Shown here piece after piece: positions 43,177 through 49,280 of a stretch of DNA of 49,280 nucleotides. Origin of the DNA: Streptosporangium minutum (lineage in GTDB: Bacteria > Actinomycetota > Actinomycetes > Streptosporangiales > Streptosporangiaceae). Both the position numbers and the translations under genes were made by a program. Positions within the stretch are counted from its first letter, which is position 1. Every line of letters begins with the position of its first letter. The notes beneath the pieces are model-generated. The model did not search any database, was not told where the DNA came from, and was given only the letters and a program-made list of their open reading frames with translations. The stretch lies in contig NZ_NGFP01000035.1 in assembly GCF_002149035.1 (NCBI RefSeq), positions 1 to 49,280 on the forward strand. Direction: 5' to 3'.

Positions 43177-43452
43177 CCGCCCCAACTTACCTGGACAGAC
43201 ATAGTGAAACCGGCCTAACGACCATCTATCCCGATACGGACACTCTTCCCACCGCGCAGTGGACAGACCACAATTCCGGCGATCACGCGCGGAGTCCCCC
43301 TGCGGCGGCGACCGGCGGTGAGGACCGGAGCGCCCCAAGCCGACCTATAGCGGGTCCCAGAAGTACCGGTGGATGACTGATTCCCCGGCCCGCCGATCTC
43401 CGTAACTTTATGACCTGCAGGAACAACCGCAGGAAACAAGGAGACGAGCGAC

Positions 43453-43821
43453 ATGAACGACACCGCCAAGCTGGTCGAGCGCTACCTGGCCACCTGGAAC
43501 ATCACCGACGCCGCCGAGCGGCGTGCGGAGATCGACGCCATCTGGGCCGAGGACGCCCGCTATGTCGACCCCCTGGCCGACGCCACGGGCCGCGACGCGA
43601 TCGACGCCACCATCGCCGCCGTCCAGCAGCAGTTCCCCGGCCTGGTGTTCACCCCGGGCGGCGAGGTCGACGCCCACCACAACCTGGCCCGCTTCACCTG
43701 GAACCTCGGCCCCGAGGGCGGCGAGGCCATCGTGGTCGGCTTCGACGTCGCGGTCCTGACCGAGGACGGCCGCATCCAGACCGTCCACGGCTTCCTCGAC
43801 CAGGTCCCCGCCGCCCTCTGA
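43453..43821 (+). CDS. SnoaL/NTF2-like family protein
   Basis: A 122-residue single-domain protein with the NTF2-like cone fold (SnoaL-type). It opens MNDTAKLVERYLATWNITDA, then ERRAEIDAIWAEDARYVDPL and GRDAIDATIAAVQQQFPGL, ending with a beta-sheet half (HNLARFTWNLGPEGGEAIVV). Such proteins are small cyclases, isomerases or uncharacterised binding proteins. AAGGAG at 43438-43443 supports the ATG. The next gene follows after 44 bases and is probably co-transcribed. No substrate can be suggested. Confidence 0.85.
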   Translation: MNDTAKLVERYLATWNITDAAERRAEIDAIWAEDARYVDPLADATGRDAIDATIAAVQQQFPGLVFTPGGEVDAHHNLARFTWNLGPEGGEAIVVGFDVAVLTEDGRIQTVHGFLDQVPAAL

Positions 43822-43865
43822 GGGCCGGCCGTACCCCGTCCGCCCGTCCGGAAAGGCTTTTCGAG

Positions 43866-44273
43866 ATGACCGCCGTCGCCGCCGTCCCCACCACCGACCC
43901 CTACCGGCTCGTGCGTCTGGCCCTGCGCCTGGACGCCGTCGTCACCGCCGTCAACGGCCTCGCTTACCTCGCCCTGACCGCTCCGATCAACGACCTGCTC
44001 GGGCTGCCGGCCGGCCTCCAGTACGGCATCGGCGCGTTCCTCACCGTGTACGGCGTCGCGGTCTGGCTGATCGCACGGCCTGCCGCGGTCAACCGGACCG
44101 CCGTCGTGGCGGCGGTCGCCCTCAACGCCCTGTGGACCGTGGTCAGCGTCGCCGAACTGGCGGCCGGCGGCTTGGAGGTCACCACTCTCGGCGCCGTCTG
44201 GGTCGTCATGCAGGCGGCCGTCGTCGGCGGGTTCGCCGCCCTGCAGTGGCTCGGCCTCCGCAAGGCCGGGTGA
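43866..44273 (+). CDS. Small four-helix integral membrane protein
   Basis: A 135-residue hydrophobic protein with about four transmembrane helices (LRLDAVVTAVNGLAYLAL, YGIGAFLTVYGVAVWLIA, NRTAVVAAVALNALWTVVSV, LGAVWVVMQAAVVGGFAALQ). It resembles uncharacterised actinobacterial membrane proteins found with SnoaL-like genes. GGAAAGG lies upstream of the ATG at 43866; the longer frame from 43410 overlaps the SnoaL gene and is not coding. It ends just before a 42-bp palindromic terminator. Function unknown. Confidence 0.75.
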   Translation: MTAVAAVPTTDPYRLVRLALRLDAVVTAVNGLAYLALTAPINDLLGLPAGLQYGIGAFLTVYGVAVWLIARPAAVNRTAVVAAVALNALWTVVSVAELAAGGLEVTTLGAVWVVMQAAVVGGFAALQWLGLRKAG

Positions 44274-44282
44274 GGACGGAGA

Positions 44283-44324
44283 ACGGCGCGGCCCCCGGGG
44301 ATCGATCCCCGGGGGCCGCGCCGT
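44283..44324. terminator. 42-bp perfect palindrome, bidirectional terminator
   Basis: A sequence fully self-complementary over 42 bases (centre ATCGAT at 44301-44306) lies in the 60-base gap between the convergent membrane-protein gene and guaA. Such a stem would stop transcription in both directions. Confidence 0.8.
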
Positions 44325-44333
44325 CGGTCCTGC

Positions 44334-45884
44334 CTACTCCCACTCGATGGTGCCCGGGGGCTTGCTGGTCACGTCGAGCACCACGCGGTTGACCTCACGG
44401 ACCTCGTTGGTGATCCGGGTGGAGATGCGGGCGAGCACGTCGTAGGGGACGCGGGACCAGTCGGCGGTCATGGCGTCCTCGCTGGAGACCGGGCGCAGGA
44501 CGATCGGGTGGCCGTAGGTGCGGCCGTCGCCCTGGACGCCCACCGAGCGGACGTCGGCGAGCAGGACGACCGGGCACTGCCAGATGTCCCGGTCGAGACC
44601 GGCGCGGGAGAGCTCCTCACGGGCGATGGCGTCGGCCTCGCGGAGGATCTCCAGGCGGTCGTGGGTGACCGCGCCGACGATGCGGATGCCCAGGCCGGGA
44701 CCGGGGAACGGCTGGCGCCAGACCATCGCGGCCGGCAGGCCGAGCTCCTCGCCCGCGCGGCGGACCTCGTCCTTGAACAGCGCGCGCAACGGCTCGACCA
44801 GGGAGAACCGCAGGTCGTCGGGGAGGCCGCCGACGTTGTGGTGCGACTTGATGTTGGCGGTGCCGGTGCCGCCGCCGGACTCGACCACGTCGGGGTAGAG
44901 CGTGCCCTGGACGAGGAAGTCGACCGGGCCGTCGGCGATGATGGCGCGCTGCTCGTCCTCGAAGACCCGGATGAACTCGCGGCCGATGATCTTACGCTTC
45001 TCCTCCGGGTCGGTGACCCCGTCGAGCGCCTTGAGGAAGCGCTCCTGGGCGTCCACCACGCGGAGCCGGACGCCGGTGACGGCGACGAAGTCACGCTCGA
45101 CCTGCTCGGCCTCGCCCTTGCGCAGCAGCCCATGGTCGACGAACACGCAGGTCAGACGGTCACCGATGGCGCGCTGCACCATGGCGGCGGCGACCGCCGA
45201 GTCCACGCCGCCGGAGAGGGCGCAGATGGCGCGGCCCTCCGGGCCGATCTGGGCGCGGACCGCCTCGACGGCGTCCTCGACGATGTTGAGCATCGTCCAG
45301 GAGGGGCGGCAGCCCGCCGCGTCGAGGAAGTGCTTCAGCACGGTCTGGCCGTGCTCGGAGTGGAGGACCTCGGGGTGGAACTGCACGCCGTACAGGCCCT
45401 TGCCGGGGTGCTCGAAGGCGGCGACCGGCGTCTCGGAGGTCGCGGCGGTGACGAGGAAGTCCTCGGGGGCGGCGGCGACGCTGTCGCCGTGGGACATCCA
45501 GACCGACTGCTGGGCGGGCAGCCCCGAGAACAGGACGCCCTCCTGGGTCACCTCCAGCTGGGTCCCGCCGTACTCCGCGATGCCGGTCCTGGCCACCTGA
45601 CCGCCGAGGGCCTGGGCCATGACCTGGAAGCCGTAGCAGATCCCGAAGGTCGGGACCCCGGTCTCGAACAGGCCGGCGGGCGCGGCCGGGGCGCCTTCGG
45701 CGTAGACCGACGAGGGGCCGCCGGACAGGATGATGGCCTTGGGCTTCCTGGCCAGCATCTCCTCCACCGGCATCGTCGACGGGACGATCTCGGAGTAGAC
45801 GTGGCATTCACGCACCCGTCGCGCGATCAGCTGCGCGTACTGCGCACCGAAGTCGACGACCAGGACCGTGTCGAACTCAGACAC
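44334..45884 (-). CDS. guaA: GMP synthase (glutamine-hydrolysing)
   Basis: A 516-residue enzyme converting XMP, ATP and glutamine to GMP in purine synthesis. The N-terminal class-I glutamine amidotransferase starts [20 protein letters not shown]. Its nucleophile Cys is in [12 protein letters not shown], with the His-Glu partners in [11 protein letters not shown]. The ATP-pyrophosphatase domain has the P-loop [12 protein letters not shown]. The C-terminal GMP synthetase dimerisation domain ends with the conserved [11 protein letters not shown]. The GTG at 45884 follows GGGGG; GTG 45905 would add seven unconserved residues. It is a housekeeping gene and a useful taxonomic anchor. Confidence 0.98.
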   Translation of the reverse strand: MSEFDTVLVVDFGAQYAQLIARRVRECHVYSEIVPSTMPVEEMLARKPKAIILSGGPSSVYAEGAPAAPAGLFETGVPTFGICYGFQVMAQALGGQVARTGIAEYGGTQLEVTQEGVLFSGLPAQQSVWMSHGDSVAAAPEDFLVTAATSETPVAAFEHPGKGLYGVQFHPEVLHSEHGQTVLKHFLDAAGCRPSWTMLNIVEDAVEAVRAQIGPEGRAICALSGGVDSAVAAAMVQRAIGDRLTCVFVDHGLLRKGEAEQVERDFVAVTGVRLRVVDAQERFLKALDGVTDPEEKRKIIGREFIRVFEDEQRAIIADGPVDFLVQGTLYPDVVESGGGTGTANIKSHHNVGGLPDDLRFSLVEPLRALFKDEVRRAGEELGLPAAMVWRQPFPGPGLGIRIVGAVTHDRLEILREADAIAREELSRAGLDRDIWQCPVVLLADVRSVGVQGDGRTYGHPIVLRPVSSEDAMTADWSRVPYDVLARISTRITNEVREVNRVVLDVTSKPPGTIEWE

Positions 45885-46064
45885 CAAGACCCCCAAAGGA
45901 AACACAGCGGTGTATCCAGTCTATCTGCGCCTGTCAGCATCGTTACTCGTAGGTGCGAAACGTGGGCGAAACACCCGATCCGTCCCCCGCCCCGGGAGGC
46001 CTCGGCCGTACGGTTCCCGATGAGCGACGAGGTGTCCTCATCGCCGTGGGCCCACCCGGTCGGC

Positions 46065-46097
46065 GGAGGGGCGACGGCCGCCGGCCGTCGCCCCTCC
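46065..46097 (-). terminator. Hairpin downstream of the DUF885 gene
   Basis: A 15-base perfect GC-rich stem with a 3-base loop lies 35 bases past the DUF885 stop, between it and the guaA promoter region. Confidence 0.7.
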
Positions 46098-46131
46098 CAC
46101 CGTGACACCCCGTCCGGACCGGCGAGTACGG

Positions 46132-47652
46132 CTAGGCCCGGAGCGCGTGGCCGAGCAGGCCCAGGGGCGGGGAGCCGAGGTCGAGCATGGCCGTGTGGAA
46201 GCGCTTGAGGGTGAATCCGGCGCCCCACTCGGCCCTGGCCCGCTCGCGCAGGTCGAGGATCTCCAGCTTGCCCCAGGTGTAGCGGCCGTAGGTCGGGTCG
46301 AAGGTGGCCCGCGCCGCCTCCGACAGGGCCGCGGGGCCGGCGATGTGGGTGTCGGCCTCGAAGCGCCGGGCTCCCTCCTCAACGGTCATCGTCCCGGTGT
46401 GCACGCCGATGGCGCAGGCCAGGCGGGTCACCCGGATCAACGCCTCCAGCCACACGCCGATCTCGAAGCGCGGGTCGTCGGGCGCGAAGCCCTCCTCGAC
46501 GCAGAGCTCCTCGGCGTAGTGCGCCCACCCCTCGGCGAACGCCATGGACATCAGCGTCCGCCGCACGTCGGAGGGGGCGTGGCGGAGGGCGCGGCCGTGG
46601 GAGAAGTGCCCGGGGGCGACCTCGTGCACGTTGATCGCGGGCAGGGTGGTCTCGCTGAAGACCTCCAGCCACTCCTCGATGTCGCGCTCCGGCCAGGAGG
46701 GATCGGGCGGGGTGATGTGATACCAGGACGGGCCGTCGGGCTCGCCGGGCGCCGACCAGCTCATCATCGCCATGGCCCACCGCCGCGACTCCGGCGCGAG
46801 ACCGACCAGGCACTCGCCGTCGTGGTAGGGCACCAGGTCCTTCTCCCGGGTGAAGGCGATCGCCCTCTCGGTGCCGGTCCTGGCGGCGTCGATCACGCCG
46901 TCGATGCCGGGGTGCTGCCTGACCAGCTCGCGCGAGACCTCCAGCGGCGACCGGCCGGCCGAGCCCAGCCTGGCGCAGGCCTCGGTCAGCCGGGCCATGA
47001 GCCGGTCGCGTTCGGCGTCGGCCCGCTCGGCGAGCCGGCCCAGATCCACCGTGAGGCCCTCGCCCGCGCTCATCAACCGGGTCAGCCCTCCGGCGCCGAG
47101 GGCCGCCTCCGGGTCGCCGGTGCGCGCGGCCTCCTCGACGTGCTCCACCAGGCGGGCGTGGGCCTTGAGCGCCGCCTCGCGCACGGACTCCTCCGCGTCC
47201 GCCGGAACCCCGGCCGCCAGGCCGCGCACGGCTCCGAGCAGCGCGCTCGCGACGGGGGCGCTGAGGCGGTCGAGCGAGGCGATCGCGTTCTCCACGGCCT
47301 CCGGCCACCGGGCGAGATGGGCGTGCTTGGCGGCGGCCCGCTCGGCCTCGGGGGCGTAGTCACGGTCGTAGGTGGCGAGGTCGAGGTTGTTCGCGTGTTC
47401 GAGCGGGCTGCCGCGGTGCAGCTCCAGCTCGCCGAACCGGACCCGGGTGGCCTCCTCGAAGATCTGCAGGTGCGCCGCGTCGTAGGGGTCGGCGGGCGGC
47501 GTCCCCCCGCCCAGTGCGGCCAGTCCCGCGCGCACGCCCTCGGGCGAGAGGTCCTGGATCCGGCCGTCGTACTCGTGCCGTCCGGCCATCTCCCGGACAT
47601 CGGCGACGGCCAGGTCACACACCGCGCGGAGGCGGCTGTCGAGTTCGGTCAT
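46132..47652 (-). CDS. DUF885 family protein (putative metallopeptidase-like)
   Basis: A 506-residue predicted cytoplasmic protein matching DUF885 over its full length, with no signal peptide. The family's zinc-peptidase-like motif is VHEVAPGHFSHGRAL (HExxxGH, near residue 342). The downstream partner Glu/His region is AFAEGWAHYAEEL (near 370-382), and a third conserved part is SWYHITPPDPSWPERDIEEW. These resemble gluzincin-type active sites, so peptidase activity is likely although few members are characterised. On the minus strand TATAGC lies 9 bases before the ATG, so the transcript may be leaderless. No operon partner is evident; the decarboxylase gene upstream is separated by a hairpin. 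Confidence 0.9.
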   Translation of the reverse strand: MTELDSRLRAVCDLAVADVREMAGRHEYDGRIQDLSPEGVRAGLAALGGGTPPADPYDAAHLQIFEEATRVRFGELELHRGSPLEHANNLDLATYDRDYAPEAERAAAKHAHLARWPEAVENAIASLDRLSAPVASALLGAVRGLAAGVPADAEESVREAALKAHARLVEHVEEAARTGDPEAALGAGGLTRLMSAGEGLTVDLGRLAERADAERDRLMARLTEACARLGSAGRSPLEVSRELVRQHPGIDGVIDAARTGTERAIAFTREKDLVPYHDGECLVGLAPESRRWAMAMMSWSAPGEPDGPSWYHITPPDPSWPERDIEEWLEVFSETTLPAINVHEVAPGHFSHGRALRHAPSDVRRTLMSMAFAEGWAHYAEELCVEEGFAPDDPRFEIGVWLEALIRVTRLACAIGVHTGTMTVEEGARRFEADTHIAGPAALSEAARATFDPTYGRYTWGKLEILDLRERARAEWGAGFTLKRFHTAMLDLGSPPLGLLGHALRA

Positions 47653-47670
47653 GACCGCGACGCTATATCA

Positions 47671-47703
47671 GGACACGTCCGGGTGATCGGACCGGACGTG
47701 TCC
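47671..47703. terminator. Inverted repeat between the decarboxylase and DUF885 genes
   Basis: GGACACGTCCGG at 47671-47682 pairs perfectly with CCGGACGTGTCC at 47692-47703 around a 9-base loop. It follows the decarboxylase stop (47829, leftward) and lies only ~20 bases ahead of the DUF885 start, so it could be a terminator, an operator, or both. Confidence 0.5.
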
Positions 47704-47828
47704 CGGCGGAACGGCCCTTCCGGGCCGCCGCCGACCCCGGAGCCTCACGGGTCCCCTCGACGTCCTCAACCCCGGCCCGGCATCGGGACCCGCCGTTCTC
47801 ACGGACTCCCCGGCCCGGGGTGGACCCG

Positions 47829-49220
47829 TCACCCGCCGGGGCCGCGCTCCTGCTCGCCGATCCGGTCGAGCAGCGCCTCCAGCGTCTTGTCGTCCGTGGC
47901 GGGGGCCATCACGGTGACCCGCAGGTGACGGACGCCGCCGATCTCGGCCGAGGTGAGCTGGAACGCGCCGTCCGCCATCAGCCGCTCGCGGATCTCCGCC
48001 TGGTCGGCGCCGCCGTACCGGAAGCAGACGATGTTGCTCTCCGGCTCGTAGGGGCACTCGAAGCCGGGCCGCTCCCGGGCCAGCTCCCAGAAGCGGCGCG
48101 CCGTGGCGTACTGCCGCGCGACGTGGTCGCCCAGCCCCCGCTCGCCCCGCCAGGCCAGGTTGAGGAAGACCTTCAGGCCCAGCTCGGCCTTGCTGCACTC
48201 CACGGTCCTGCCGATCAGGTCGAAGCCCTGGTCGCCGTAGAACAGGTAGCTCGCCCGCTGCTGGAAGGCCGCGTCCAGGTCGCCCTCCCTCCTGGTCAGG
48301 ACCGCCGCCGCCAGGCTGGAGGTACGCAGCATCTTGTGCGCGTCCCAGATCAGGGAGTCGGCGAGCTCGATCCCGTCGAGCAGGTGCCGGTGCTCCTCGG
48401 CGAGCAGCGCCGACGCCCCGTGGGCGCCGTCCACGTGGAACCAGACGCCGTTGGCGGCACAGAACTCGCCGATGCCGCGCAGGTCGTCGTAGAGGCCGGT
48501 CCCCGTCGAGCAGGCACTGGCCACCAGGGCCATCGGCCGCCGTCCCGCCCGCCGTACCCGGCCCAGGGCCTCGGGCAGGCGCGCCACGTCGATCCTGCCC
48601 AGCCCGTCCACGTCCAGCGGCACGACGGCCCGCTCCCCCAGCCCCAGGATCGCGGCGGCGCGGGTGAGCGAGTAGTGCGCCGAGGCGGGGGCGAGCAGGG
48701 CGAGGTCGGCGGGGACCCCGTCGGTCCACGCCTCCGGCGCGACCGCCGCGCGCGCGGCCAGCAGCGCGGTGAGGTTGGCCAGCGAACCCCCGTGGGTGAG
48801 CACCCCTCCGCCGGTCTCCCCGAACCCCACCTTGCCCAGCATCCAGCGCAGGACCTCGAACTCGACCGTGGCCGCCGAGGCGCCCATCTCGTAGACCGCC
48901 ATCGGGTTGTTGGTCGCGCCGTGGACGAAGTCGGCGAGCGCGGCGGGGAAGTCGGGGGCGGCGATCTGGTGGCCGAGGTAGGCGGGGTGGTGCAGCCGGG
49001 TCCCCTCGTCCAGGTAGGCCGCCAGGAACTCCGCGTAGCTGTCCGGCGTCATCCCGCCCTCGCGGATCCACCGCACGAGCCCGAGCCGTTCGGCCACCTC
49101 CCGCGGCGGTCGGCCGCGGATGACGGGCGGCAGGCCCCGCTGGCTCTCGTCCACGTAGGCGGCCAGCCCGTCGGCGGTCACCGCGGCGGCGCGTGCGAAC
49201 TCTTCAACATTCCAGATCAC
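47829..49220 (-). CDS. PLP-dependent amino-acid decarboxylase (group II)
   Basis: A 463-residue fold-type-I PLP enzyme of the aromatic-amino-acid/glutamate decarboxylase family. The PLP-stacking region has GGVLTHGGSLANLTAL. The Asp that pairs with the pyridine nitrogen is in WFHVDGAHGASAL. The Schiff-base Lys is in LIWDAHKMLRTSS (near residue 290). HPAYLGHQIAAPDFPAALAD near residue 77 matches the substrate-binding part seen in DOPA/2,4-diaminobutyrate decarboxylase relatives. Substrate is not assignable from motifs alone. ATG start, no clear ribosome site. The gene appears to be monocistronic or the last gene of an operon entering from the right edge. Confidence 0.9.
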   Translation of the reverse strand: MIWNVEEFARAAAVTADGLAAYVDESQRGLPPVIRGRPPREVAERLGLVRWIREGGMTPDSYAEFLAAYLDEGTRLHHPAYLGHQIAAPDFPAALADFVHGATNNPMAVYEMGASAATVEFEVLRWMLGKVGFGETGGGVLTHGGSLANLTALLAARAAVAPEAWTDGVPADLALLAPASAHYSLTRAAAILGLGERAVVPLDVDGLGRIDVARLPEALGRVRRAGRRPMALVASACSTGTGLYDDLRGIGEFCAANGVWFHVDGAHGASALLAEEHRHLLDGIELADSLIWDAHKMLRTSSLAAAVLTRREGDLDAAFQQRASYLFYGDQGFDLIGRTVECSKAELGLKVFLNLAWRGERGLGDHVARQYATARRFWELARERPGFECPYEPESNIVCFRYGGADQAEIRERLMADGAFQLTSAEIGGVRHLRVTVMAPATDDKTLEALLDRIGEQERGPGG

Positions 49221-49280
49221 ACCGGGATACTGGTCGAATCCACGACATATCGCCAGTTACACCGACGTCCCGCGCTACGT

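Overview
The window is about 49 kb of very GC-rich DNA with strong third-position G/C bias, many GTG/TTG starts and dense ATGA/TGATG/GTGA gene overlaps. Together with an ECF sigma/CU044_5270 pair, a BTAD-type regulator and TagF-type wall polymerases, this points to a filamentous actinomycete. A Streptosporangiales-like host is my guess; no marker gene proves it. I recognise 42 protein genes and see no tRNA, rRNA, CRISPR array, transposase or phage gene.

Region 1 (1-7.6 kb, + strand): a redox operon. It runs VOC protein, FMN-binding PNPOx-like protein, small [3Fe-4S] ferredoxin and DUF1348/NTF2-like protein, then a form-II CO-dehydrogenase-like molybdenum hydroxylase (coxS-coxL-coxM) and a membrane-anchored CoxG-like protein. 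Region 2 (7.7-12.6 kb): an ECF sigma factor with its CU044_5270-family partner, an NmrA-like oxidoreductase, a secreted ricin-type lectin and a short BTAD regulator.

Region 3 (12.7-35.9 kb): a large cell-surface glycopolymer locus. It holds all six enzyme types of CMP-pseudaminic acid synthesis: PseB and PseC (29.7-31.8 kb), PseI (23.9-24.9 kb), a SpsF-type PseF and PseG (31.9-33.8 kb), and PseH (34.1-34.5 kb). Mixed with them are two GT2/CDP-glycerol glycerophosphotransferase fusions, a GT2 paralogue without the polymerase half, a GT4 glycosyltransferase, a GT-B-like unknown, a methyltransferase-like coiled-coil protein, a CDP-alcohol phosphatidyltransferase and twin sulfotransferases. PseH shares an operon with an FkbH-type HAD-IIIC protein and an acyl carrier protein. 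The likely product is a Pse-containing, possibly sulfated and unusually N-acylated wall polymer (teichulosonic-acid type). This is an inference from gene content.

Region 4 (36-38.3 kb, - strand): a four-gene operon of noticeably lower GC encoding a small helical protein, a two-TM coiled-coil protein and two YbaB/EbfC-like proteins. Region 5 (38.6-49.2 kb): a GT-C-like polytopic membrane protein, a secreted NodB deacetylase whose gene overlaps tail-to-tail with a membrane acyltransferase gene, a SnoaL-like protein, a small membrane protein, guaA, a DUF885 protein and a PLP-dependent decarboxylase.

A recurring oddity is minisatellite-like DNA at or just past gene 3' ends, or inside interdomain linkers (coxL tail, coxM-coxG gap, TagF tail, sulfotransferase stop, pseI end, methyltransferase linker, pseG linker and end). 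Several arrays include the stop codon of the adjacent gene.
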